From: Paulinella micropora
Lineage: Eukaryota > Cercozoa > Imbricatea > Euglyphida
Direction: 5' to 3'
DNA length: 37,321 bases
Assembly: GCA_009731375.1 (NCBI GenBank)
Contig: BJOX01000289.1
Span: 466,997 to 504,317, forward strand
A model generated the notes under the pieces. That model did no database searches, was not told where the DNA came from, and saw only the letters and a list, made by a program, of their open reading frames with translations. Within the stretch, counting starts at the first letter, position 1, and every line of letters begins with the position of its first letter. Of the stretch, positions 19,431 to 29,100 are shown piece by piece. The position numbers were made by a program, and so were the translations under genes.

Positions 19431-22400
19431 ATGCCTACTGTTGATGAACAGGATACGAACGGTTCCGTTCCTCCCAGACGTGAAGGTGAAGGCACACAGC
19501 CTCACAAGCCTCAAGGTAAGCACTTGCTAGTTCATCCTTCGAGAGCTAATATGATAAATGATGCGAATAGGAAGGCGAAGAAGGCGATGGAGGAGAGGAA
19601 GCCGAAACCAAAGGCTAGGTCTTCTCCTACGAAGAAGCAGCGGACCGTACCCCCGCCAAAGGACTCAATAGTCTCTGCTATAGACACGAGTACACTCGGT
19701 GTACCAGACTCTGTCCAAAAGACACTCGAGATACCGGAAGCCCCGGAGACTCAAGAAGTTAAGTTGGCGGAAAAGGGGGGAGAACGAGAAGAGGACAAGG
19801 AACTTGAGCTTAGACTCAAAACCCTAGAACGAAAAATTCATGTGCTAGCGGCTAGTTTACATAGACCAGACGCGCTATGCTACACTGACCTCTTTTGTGA
19901 AACTTTACAAACCACATTAAAAGTTGGTAATGATACGATGGCGAATATTAATATTGTCGGCCAGAAGTTTTTGAATAGTCACCGGACATGGGTGGACAAA
20001 AACATTAGAAAAACAAAGGGGACCCTAAAAGGGGTAGGCAGCCGTACGGAAATTACGGGCATCGTCACATTAATTTTCAAATTGAAATCCGGTCGAGTAT
20101 ATCGTGCGGACCTCTATGTTGTCCCCGATTACCACGGTTCAATCCTGCTGTCGTATGACCAATTGGCTACGATGGGGGCTGTGATCGATTGCGCCGCACG
20201 GCGGGTGATTTATGGAGTGAAGAATGGAGAGGAGGAGGATATTAATCCGATGACTGCTACTGACTCATACGAGGCTTTTGAGCTGAGTCTAGCAACGGAG
20301 ATAAAAAAGTTAGCCTTCGTACATGAGGCAACTGAAGCCTATGTACACCCCTATGTCACAGTCCCGGACGAACTGTCCTGGACCGACAATTGGAAGACGG
20401 AGATGCAGGCGTATACGGTTACGATTCCCGCATGGGACAAAAAGTCGATTGATGACTTAGTCGTAGCGCGTAATGAGGAGATAATATGTGTTGCGAAACA
20501 GTGCCAGTCGTTGGCCAGATTCGCAGAAGGTGGCGGTGCAGATGTCCATATTACTAATGGCTACTGTTACCACGCGAAGGTGTCAGATGAGAAGAGAGAG
20601 GCGTTCGTGCCAAGGAGGAAGGGGCGTATCCCCGATACTCCAGCGGATGACATTAAAACTTTTATCACTAACTTTTGGGGTGACGTGCCCACCTGGCCGC
20701 GCTCATTAACGGAAGTGAAAAGGTGTTTACGGACTCTGTTTGAGAGCAACAAGCCGTACTCTGTCATTCTGCCATACAATGAGAAGGCGATATGGGCACA
20801 GGAGATAAGGGACCGGCTTATTGATCATCCTATACCGGTGCCCTCCCGCAAGCAACAATTAGTGGTGGCTTGTCGACTCGGGTCTCGTGAGCAGAGCAGT
20901 GCTTACAAGCAGAAGCTCAGAGCCCAGGACAAGTTGAAATTAATACCTCAAGCCTTCACATGCTTTGATGGTTTTTACACCCGTAAGGCTCCGATACAAT
21001 ACGCGAACCTTATTGATATGCTTGTCGGAATTGGCCATGATGATGAGCCGGACACAGTCACGTATGAAAGAACGGGACTAGACGATTTGTCGGAGGAGGA
21101 TATGAGTTTGGAGGAGGACTTAGCGCCCCTCAAGGAGCATAAGAAGATGTCGGAGGAAGATTTCCAAGCGGTGGCGCGGAAAATCCTAGAAGGAGTGGGC
21201 ACGGAGAGAGAAAAAGAGCTTCTCAAAGCTAAGATGGAGGTGTATAGAGAAATTTTCGACCCTCCTCGGGCAGGTGGTGTAAAGTCTGAGGACTTCACTG
21301 CAGTCATTTACAAGATACCGGGTGCGGAGCCATCTCCGGCACCACGGAGGGCAAATTTGAGCATACATGAGGCGAAGATAGCGGAGGAGAATGTAAGGCA
21401 GTTGCTCAATGAGGACTTTATTGAGAGATCTACATCTCCAATTGTCTCTCAACCGAAAATCGTCCCTAAGCCAGGAGGAGAATGGCGTTTGACGATCAAT
21501 TATGCCCGTGTGAATAAGGTGCTAGAGGAAGAGAGAAATCCTCTGCCGACCTTAGAAGAGGGCAGAAGAGTGCTGCGGAATGCTAAATTCTATTCGGTCA
21601 TCGACCTTAAGAACGGCTTCTGGCAGATACCACTGGACGAGAAATCCAGATGGCTGACTGCATTCGTTGTCGGTATGGAAATATACCAGTGGAAGGTGCT
21701 TCCGATGGGACTTAAACAGGCCCCGGGACTCTTTCAGAAGGCGATGCAGAAGATGCTGAGCGGTCAATATGACGACCAGTCGGCGGATGGTTTTATGAGA
21801 AGGAGAGGACAGAAGGCGGGAGAATATGCATTTTGCTACATCGATGACATCATCGTATACTCTAACACAATGGAGGAGCATATCGATCATTTGTCAGACG
21901 TCTTCAGGCGCATCGGCGCTTTTGGCCTGAAATGCAACTTAAAGAAATGTCAACTCGCCAAGACAAGTGTGACGTATTTGGGTTACGAGATTTCTCATAA
22001 TAGAGTCTCGATATCGCGCGAAAAGAGAGAGGAGATCGTGAGTAGACAGTTGCCAAGGAATCGCACGGAGTTACACTCTTTTCTTGCGATGGCACAGTAC
22101 TACAGCCAGTTCATACCCGATTGGGGTGCAACTCGAGCTAAGTTGGAGAAGATGATTGATTTCGGAGACTTTGAGAAGTGGGATGAGGAGGCTTTGCAGG
22201 CGTTTAATACGCTCAAAGATCTCATTTATAAAGATCCCAAGGACGGCGGATTAGTACTTATGATGCCCGACTTTACGAAGCCGTTCGTAGTCGACACAGA
22301 TGCATCTAAGTTCGCGATCGGTGCGGTGCTGCAACAAGAAGATGAGGAGAAAAAGTTGCGCCCGATCATGTTTATTAGTAGAAAGCTGTGTGCGGCGGAA

Positions 22401-25175
22401 CGAAATTACTGCACTCGACAGAGGGAGGCGTTGGCAGTAGTATGGGCTCTCAAGAGGCTCAGAGAATACCTATGGGGAGGACCTCTATTCACGGTTAGGA
22501 CCGATCATCACAACCTTCTTTGGTTGATGAATCATGAACAAACCGGCCGTTTGGCGCGGTGGCAAGCTTTCTTGTCATGTTTCAATTTCACGATGGTCTA
22601 CTTACCGGGAAAGCGAAACGTAGTCGCTGATAGCCTTTCCAGGCTAGAGTTTCAGTCGGAGGTGTCGGCTCTCGTATCATCAGTGGAGATGATGGACCTG
22701 TCCACGGACAAGGTATACGAGGTGAGCCACATAGAGGCGATGCAGATGGCAAGAGGCGTTCGTTATGACCGCACGGGTCTACGATATAGTCCTCAAGGCC
22801 CGGAGCATGGCATATGCTGTGAGGCGCATGTTCTCGAAGACGCTGAGTGGTCTTATGAGGCATACGAGAACGCGAAGGCGAATATAAAAGAAGAGGAGGA
22901 GACGACTGAGGTCTGTACTGAACCTCCACAGGAAAATCGAAGCGAGCTTGATGAAGACCCGGAAAGGGTAGGAGTAAGGTTGGAGGACGGTACTATTCAT
23001 ATCGCCTCGCCTACCGCGTGGAGGCAGCAACAGGCGACGGATCCGGAGTTCAAGGAGCTCATAACGTTATACAAGAACCCTAATGAGCTTAAAAAGACTC
23101 CACAGATCAAAGATCAGATGAAGGAGATGGCGTGGAGAGATGGGCTATTGTGGTACAAGGGCCAGCATGGCAAATTTGCATCACAGCCTGACAAATGGAC
23201 TCTCTGGGTACCAGAGAAGTTGAGGCGCTTTATATATGTCGCAGCCCATAACTGCCCCTTACTGGCACATCCGGGTCGACAAAGAACTCATTGGTTCATA
23301 GCGAGGCGATTTTGGTGGAAAGGGATGAAGGAGGAGATAGACAGGGAAGTGGACGCATGCATCCCATGCAAAACCACAAAGACACCGCTGAAGGCGAACT
23401 TTGGCCTGATCGGTACATTCCCGTTACACGCCGGGATGTTTGAATTTTTACACATCGATCATGTGGGACCTTTCCCCGAATCGGCAGAAGGGTACAGATA
23501 CCTTCTTACCGCAATAGATCGAGCCACCAATTATGTCTGGGTTGTTCCTGTTAAGGACGCTACAGGCAAGACAACTGCGGAGGCTCTGATCGATAGGATC
23601 GTCTCGCAGATCGGAGTGCCTAGAAAGATATGTTCTGATCGAGGTTCTGACTTTAATAATGAAGTCATCGACAGACTATCTAAGTACTACGGGATGAAAT
23701 GGCAATATGTTACTGCCTATAACCCGAGAGCGAATGGCAAGATCGAGCGGGTACATAGACCTCTCAAAGCCTCGCTTAAGATGTACTGTATGAAGAAGGA
23801 GAATCAGAGAGCCTGGGTGGAGGCAGCACCTTCATTTGCCTTTGCAATGAACTGTCTACCCTCATCGGCATTAGGAGGAGCCAGGAGCTCAGTCTCGCCA
23901 TATCAATTGGTTTACGGCCGAGAGCCTAATATCCCAACCTCACTTCTGCATCCAAAAGACACTTGGGCAGATGAGGATGAGTTGTTCGGGATGAGACTAA
24001 GAGCGAAGATGGAGGCGGAACAAATAGTTGCGGCGCACAGGGAGGCGGAGCGCAGAAAGACTGACGCACAAGGAGTGCGACAAGCGCACTTAGATCAAGT
24101 CCGTTTCCAGGTTGGGGATATTGTACTCTTGTACCATCCTCAAGTCCCTAAGGGGGTTAGCTCTAAGCTGTTTACCCACTGGAAAGGACCATACCAGATC
24201 ATGGAACAGATGGGACCTCTGAATTATAAGATCAGGGGTAGAGGGAAGGTGCAGATTGTGAATGTTCGAAGGCTGATCAAATATGACCCCTTCTTACTTG
24301 AGGATGAATCCGTTGAGGAGGCGTTGAAACGGATGAAGGAGGACTTCAAAGAGGTACCGCCTATACAGAAGGAGGATACCTTAGAGGAGGAGAATGCCTA
24401 TCGGGCACCGGTCACGGAGAAGGAGGAGACCGAGAAGGAGAGTAAGGAAGACTCAAACCGCAAAAGCGCGGCGGGGACTCAGTCTAAAGCCCCCATAGTC
24501 CGCGGCGGTACGAAGGAGAAGTTCACGGAGGCGCAGAGGAGGAGAGCGCAAAACGATCTCATCTTCGACCAACCGAGGAAGGTGGCAAGGTCGACGCGAG
24601 CGACGGATGTCCATGGAGGAGGAGGGGAGAAGGACACTAACCCGAACGCGGGTAATGTGGACATTCGACATGTGCGATGGAAGGAAGGAGAGGCGATTGC
24701 GGCCATCAAGTGGGTCCGAGACGCTTTTTATCTGTTGAGACCGGCAGAATCTCATGTTGCCGATGACACTCTCTCAGATCTTTATCTCATGCGAGCTGTG
24801 GCGGTCCCGCAGACTACACGGGCAGCACGGACATCGAAGAGATCCTTAGCAGCAAAAACGATACAACCGGTACTCCATTTTTGGAGAAGCATGGACGCTG
24901 TTGAGGATCCAAAAGCTAGACAATATTTACCGGTGTACAAAGACGCGAAAATTCTCGAGACATGGGATTATACTATTACCCTTCGAGACAAAGACCACAC
25001 TGCGTGGACTATTCAGTCACTGCCTAGAGGAGTGCTTGACATTCCTTTTGACTTATCTTTGGGCGCCATCCCTAACAAAATATGGGACATTCTGGAGGAG
25101 TCGAAGTTTGACTTGACTTTTGTTGGCGGCCCGCCACCTGGCAAAGGGGTTCGCGCAAGGCGACGAAGGCAGTAA
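19431..25175 (+). CDS. pol: Pol polyprotein: protease, reverse transcriptase, RNase H, integrase
   Basis: 1914 residues are counted from ATG 19431. The frame is the same as gag and is open back to the gag TGA, so a Gag-Pol fusion of about 2776 residues is possible. The protease region has D168-T-M where D-T/S-G is usual, then ILLSYDQL near 237-246. About 400 residues of unrecognised linker follow. RT shows YIDD at 803-806 and LPMGLKQAP upstream. RNase H has DTDAS at 955-959 and TDHH downstream. Integrase has a His/His...C1310-x2-C1313 zinc region and a D1343, D1403, E1439 triad with exactly 35 residues between the last two. A GPY motif lies at 1586-1588. After about 1610 comes an extension of nearly 300 residues, charged and then globular, with no chromodomain that I recognise. 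All catalytic residues of RT, RNase H and integrase are present, so the element may be active. Confidence 0.96.
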   Translation: MPTVDEQDTNGSVPPRREGEGTQPHKPQGKHLLVHPSRANMINDANRKAKKAMEERKPKPKARSSPTKKQRTVPPPKDSIVSAIDTSTLGVPDSVQKTLEIPEAPETQEVKLAEKGGEREEDKELELRLKTLERKIHVLAASLHRPDALCYTDLFCETLQTTLKVGNDTMANINIVGQKFLNSHRTWVDKNIRKTKGTLKGVGSRTEITGIVTLIFKLKSGRVYRADLYVVPDYHGSILLSYDQLATMGAVIDCAARRVIYGVKNGEEEDINPMTATDSYEAFELSLATEIKKLAFVHEATEAYVHPYVTVPDELSWTDNWKTEMQAYTVTIPAWDKKSIDDLVVARNEEIICVAKQCQSLARFAEGGGADVHITNGYCYHAKVSDEKREAFVPRRKGRIPDTPADDIKTFITNFWGDVPTWPRSLTEVKRCLRTLFESNKPYSVILPYNEKAIWAQEIRDRLIDHPIPVPSRKQQLVVACRLGSREQSSAYKQKLRAQDKLKLIPQAFTCFDGFYTRKAPIQYANLIDMLVGIGHDDEPDTVTYERTGLDDLSEEDMSLEEDLAPLKEHKKMSEEDFQAVARKILEGVGTEREKELLKAKMEVYREIFDPPRAGGVKSEDFTAVIYKIPGAEPSPAPRRANLSIHEAKIAEENVRQLLNEDFIERSTSPIVSQPKIVPKPGGEWRLTINYARVNKVLEEERNPLPTLEEGRRVLRNAKFYSVIDLKNGFWQIPLDEKSRWLTAFVVGMEIYQWKVLPMGLKQAPGLFQKAMQKMLSGQYDDQSADGFMRRRGQKAGEYAFCYIDDIIVYSNTMEEHIDHLSDVFRRIGAFGLKCNLKKCQLAKTSVTYLGYEISHNRVSISREKREEIVSRQLPRNRTELHSFLAMAQYYSQFIPDWGATRAKLEKMIDFGDFEKWDEEALQAFNTLKDLIYKDPKDGGLVLMMPDFTKPFVVDTDASKFAIGAVLQQEDEEKKLRPIMFISRKLCAAERNYCTRQREALAVVWALKRLREYLWGGPLFTVRTDHHNLLWLMNHEQTGRLARWQAFLSCFNFTMVYLPGKRNVVADSLSRLEFQSEVSALVSSVEMMDLSTDKVYEVSHIEAMQMARGVRYDRTGLRYSPQGPEHGICCEAHVLEDAEWSYEAYENAKANIKEEEETTEVCTEPPQENRSELDEDPERVGVRLEDGTIHIASPTAWRQQQATDPEFKELITLYKNPNELKKTPQIKDQMKEMAWRDGLLWYKGQHGKFASQPDKWTLWVPEKLRRFIYVAAHNCPLLAHPGRQRTHWFIARRFWWKGMKEEIDREVDACIPCKTTKTPLKANFGLIGTFPLHAGMFEFLHIDHVGPFPESAEGYRYLLTAIDRATNYVWVVPVKDATGKTTAEALIDRIVSQIGVPRKICSDRGSDFNNEVIDRLSKYYGMKWQYVTAYNPRANGKIERVHRPLKASLKMYCMKKENQRAWVEAAPSFAFAMNCLPSSALGGARSSVSPYQLVYGREPNIPTSLLHPKDTWADEDELFGMRLRAKMEAEQIVAAHREAERRKTDAQGVRQAHLDQVRFQVGDIVLLYHPQVPKGVSSKLFTHWKGPYQIMEQMGPLNYKIRGRGKVQIVNVRRLIKYDPFLLEDESVEEALKRMKEDFKEVPPIQKEDTLEEENAYRAPVTEKEETEKESKEDSNRKSAAGTQSKAPIVRGGTKEKFTEAQRRRAQNDLIFDQPRKVARSTRATDVHGGGGEKDTNPNAGNVDIRHVRWKEGEAIAAIKWVRDAFYLLRPAESHVADDTLSDLYLMRAVAVPQTTRAARTSKRSLAAKTIQPVLHFWRSMDAVEDPKARQYLPVYKDAKILETWDYTITLRDKDHTAWTIQSLPRGVLDIPFDLSLGAIPNKIWDILEESKFDLTFVGGPPPGKGVRARRRRQ

Positions 25176-25952
25176 GTGACATTTTTTTCTTTTATCACGC
25201 GTCGGACATTGAAAGCTGCATGTGGATTAATCTCATAGTGCCCATGTCAGATCATGTCTTATTAAAATGTTTTTATACCATTGTTGTTACTTGGCATTTT
25301 TATCGCAACATATGAGTGCGAGGGTCAATCGGCAAATGGATACGACACCGTATAAGGGGATCGCTTGTGAGTTTAGCGATGGTGTTCCTGGTACGACCCT
25401 GCTTCAAGTATCCAGGGTGATGTTCTCAAAAAATGTTCTCATAGTAGACATATTAAATTTTTTTCTTTGGATATACTTAATATCGTCATACCAGCACGGT
25501 CCGTCTCTACTTGTGTCGGCATATCGCATGGTCGGGCTCACTCACCCCGGCTTTGGATATAGTTATTAGGTCTGGCCCCCTAGTACTATATTAAGGTAAC
25601 CGATTGAATACAAGGGTATGTTATTAAAAGACAATGTATTTACTGATCGGAAGTGTTTTTGGAGAAGGAGAAAAATTATAACGCTGCTTTTATTGCAATA
25701 GTAATACTATTTGTTCTTGACATACTGCCTCAGAATTAAGTTACGGGGGGGACAACAAGTGTGGAAGGAGGAGTTTTTATTTACAAAAACGAGGCTGGAG
25801 ATTTATAGTTGACTCGTGTCTGGCGTATGCGTTTTATATATCCACTGCACCGTCTATCCGTGGGTTAATGCACTTAGTTGCGACACCCCGTAGCGTTTGT
25901 GCAGAAAAGAAATCAGCAATTATATGACGAAAATATTGCATACTTCCGTCAT
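25176..25952 (+). other. 3' untranslated region of element 2
   Basis: This region between pol and the polypurine tract is collinear with 31495-32210 of element 1, with many substitutions and small indels. An open frame of 100 codons (25267-25569) is broken in element 1 by a change in an A run, so it does not look like a conserved env or accessory gene. Confidence 0.75.
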
Positions 25953-25967
25953 AAAAACGGGAAGGGG
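25953..25967 (+). promoter_or_regulatory. Polypurine tract
   Basis: AAAAACGGGAAGGGG lies three bases before the 3' LTR start TGTAGG. This is the expected position for the RNase H-resistant primer of plus-strand synthesis. One C interrupts the purines. Confidence 0.75.
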
Positions 25968-25970
25968 TAC

Positions 25971-26140
25971 TGTAGGCATCACCCCCCGGATAGCCGGTAA
26001 AAAGTACTCTTTTTCTGGTGTCAGGTGCACCTAGTTTTTTCCCATTATTTTCAATATCGTTTGGCCGGATTTGACCTAATGCCATTTTAACCTTGGTCTG
26101 TTGCCGTTTTCTTTTCGGCTTCACTGAGCTAATATAACGA
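25971..26140 (+). repeat. Truncated 3' LTR of element 2
   Basis: This is the first 170 bp of the LTR, differing from 15832-16001 only in a C/T change in GTACYCTTTTT. It stops at the N gap, and roughly 77 bp of the proposed LTR are missing. Confidence 0.88.
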
Positions 26141-26150
26141 NNNNNNNNNN
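26141..26150. other. Assembly gap (10 N) joining element 2 LTR to element 1 pol
   Basis: Left of the gap is the middle of an LTR and right of it is the start of a pol. The right contig repeats, identically, the 78 bases already present at 15754-15831. The N count is a placeholder. Confidence 0.95.
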
Positions 26151-26156
26151 ACGGTT

Positions 26157-29100
26157 ATGCCTGCTGTTGTTGAACAGAATACGATCAGTCCCGTACCTCC
26201 TAGACGTGAAGTTGAAGGCACACAGCCTCAAAAGCCTCAAGGCAAGCATTTGCTAGTCCATCCTTCGAGAGCTAATATGATAAATGATGCAAATAGGAAG
26301 GCGAAGAAGGCGATGGAGGAGAGGAAACCGAAACCGAATGCTGGGCCTTCGCCTGCAAAGAAACAGCGGGTCGTTTCGCCGCCGACGGACTCGATAGTCT
26401 CTACTGTAGACACATGTACACTCAGTGTACCAGACTCTGTCTCACAGACACCCGAGATACCGGAAGCCCCTGATACTCGAGAGGCTAAGCTAGAGAGGAA
26501 GGAGGAGGAACGAAAAGAGGACAAGGAACTTGAGCTTAGACTCAAAACCCTAGAACGAAAAATTCATGTGCTAGCGGCTAGTTTACATAGACCAGACGCG
26601 CTATGCTACACTGACCTCTTTTGTGAAACTTTACAAACCACATTGAAAGTTGGTAATGATACGATGGCGAATATTAATATTGTCGGCCGGAAGTTTTTAA
26701 ACGGTCACCGGGCATGGGTGGACAAAAACACTAGAAAAACAAAGGGGACCCTAAAAGGGGTAGGCAGCCGTACAGAAATTACGGGCATCGTCACATTAAT
26801 TTTTAAATTGACATCCGGTCGAGTATATCGTGCGGACCTCTATGTTGTCCCCGATTACCACGGTTCAATCCTGCTGTCGTATGACCAATTGGCTACGATG
26901 GGGGCTGTGATCGATTGCGCCGCACGGCGGGTAATTTATGGAGTGAAGAGAGGAGAGGAGGAGGATATTAATCCGATGACCGCTACTGACTCCTACGAGG
27001 CTTTTGAGCTGAGTCTAGCAACGGAGAAAAAAAAGTTGGCCTTCGTACATGAGGTAACTGAAGCCTATGTGCACCCCTATGTCACAGTCCCGGACGAACT
27101 GTCCTGGACCGACAATTGGAAGACGGAGATGCAGGCGTATACGGTTACGATTCCCGCATGGGACAAAAAGTCTATTGATGACTTAGTCGTAGCGCGTAAT
27201 GAGGAGATAATATGTGTTGCGAAACAGTGCCCGTCGTTGGCCAGATTCGCAGAAGGTGGCGGTGCAGATGTCCATATTACTAATGGCTACTGTTACCACG
27301 CGAAGGTGTCAGATGAGAAGAGAGAGGCGTTCGTGCCAAGGAGGAAGGGGCGTATCCCCGATACTCCAGCGGATGACATTAAAACTTTTATCACTAACTT
27401 TTGGGGTGACGTGCCCACCTGGCCGCGCTCATTAACGGAAGTGAAAAGGTGTTTACGGACTCTGCTTGAGAGCAACAAGCCGTACTCTGTCATTCTGCCA
27501 TACAATGAGAAGGCGATCTGGGCACAGGAGATAAGGGACCGGCTTATTGATCATCCTATACCTGTTCCTTCCCGCAAGCAACAGTTAGTGGTGGCTTCTC
27601 GACTCGGGTCTCGTGAGCAGAGCAGTGCTTCCAAGCAGAAGCTCAGAACCCAGGACAAGTTGAAATTAATACCTCAAGCCTTCACATGCTTTGATGGTTT
27701 TTACACCCGTAAGGCTCCGATACAATACGCGAACCTTATTGCTATGCTTGTCGGAATTGGCCATGATGATGAGCCGGACACAGTCACGTATGAAAGAACG
27801 GGACTAGACGATTTGTCGGAGGAGGATATGAGTTTGGAGGAGGACTTAGCGCCCCTCAAGGAGCATAAGAAGATGTCGGAGGAAGATTTCCAAGCGGTGG
27901 CGCGGAAAATCCTAGAAGGAGTGGGCACGGAGAGAGAAAAAGAGCTTCTCAAAGCTAAGATGGAGGTGTATAGAGAAATTTTCGACCCTCCTCGGGCAGG
28001 TGGTGTAAAATCTGAGGACTTCACTGCAGTCGTTTACAAGATACCGGGTGCGGAGCCATCTCCGGCACCACGGAGGGCAAATTTGAGCATACATGAGGCG
28101 AAGATAGCGGAGGAGAATGTAAGGCAGTTGCTCAATGAGGACTTTATTGAGAGATCTACATCTCCAATTGTCTCTCAACCGAAAATCGTCCCTAAGCCAG
28201 GAGGAGAATGGCGTTTGACGATCAATTATGCCCGTGTGAATAAGGTGCTAGAGGAAGAGAGAAATCCTCTGCCGACCTTAGAAGAGGGCAGAAGAGTGCT
28301 GCGGAATGCTAAATTCTATTCGGTCATCGACCTTAAGAACGGCTTCTGGCAGATACCACTGGACGAGAAATCCAGATGGCTGACTGCATTCGTTGTCGGT
28401 ATGGAAATATACCAGTGGAAGGTGCTTCCGATGGGACTTAAACAGGCCCCGGGGCTCTTTCAGAAGGCGATGCAGAAGATGCTGAGCGGTCAATATGACG
28501 ACCAGTCGGAGGATGGTTTTATGAGAAGGAGAGGACAGAAGGCGGGAGAATATGCATTTTGTTACATCGATGACATCATCGTATACTCTAACACAATGGA
28601 AGAGCATATCGATCACTTGTCAGATGTCTTCAGGCGCATCGGAGCTTTTGGCCTGAAATGCAACCTAAAGAAATGTCAGCTTGCCAGGACAAGTGTGACG
28701 TATTTGGGTTACGAGATTTCTCATAATGGGGTCTCGATATCGCGCGAAAAGAGGGAGGAGATCATGAGTAGACAGTTGCCAAAGAATCGCACGGAGTTAC
28801 ACTCTTTTCTTGCGATGGCACAGTACTACAGCCAGTTCATACCCAATTGGGGTGCAACTCGGGCTAAGCTGGAGAAGATGATTGATTTTGGAGACTTTGA
28901 GAAGTGGGATGAGGAGGCTTTGCAGGCGTTTAATACGCTCAAAGATCTCATTTACAAAGATCCCAAGGACGGCGGATTAGTACTTATGATGCCCGACTTT
29001 ACGAAGCCGTTCGTAGTCGACACGGATGCATCTAAGTTTGCGATTGGCGCGGTGCTGCAACAGGAAGATGAGGAGAAAAAGTTGGGAAGGGTCATGTTTA

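Larger units (their letters stand above)
15832..26140 (+). mobile_element. Element 2: young, near-complete Ty3/Gypsy-class LTR retrotransposon
   Basis: The order is LTR, putative primer site, leader, gag, in-frame TGA, pol (PR-RT-RNaseH-IN plus extension), 3' region, polypurine tract and truncated 3' LTR. Integrase lies after RNase H, which defines the Gypsy/Metaviridae order. Gag and pol are intact and LTR divergence is 1 in 170 comparable bases, so the insertion is recent. It is inserted into the pol start of element 1. The target-site duplication cannot be seen because the 3' LTR runs into the N gap at 26141. Confidence 0.93.

Noticed and set aside
25267-25569. 100-codon frame between pol and the 3' LTR as an env or accessory gene
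   Set aside because: The matching region of element 1 has a different A-run length and other indels that break the frame. No signal peptide or fusion motif pattern is evident.
25834-26124. Antisense open frames across the LTR (RKRQQTKVKMALGQIRPND)
   Set aside because: They appear because the LTR copies are nearly identical. They lack a start context and end in variable flanks.
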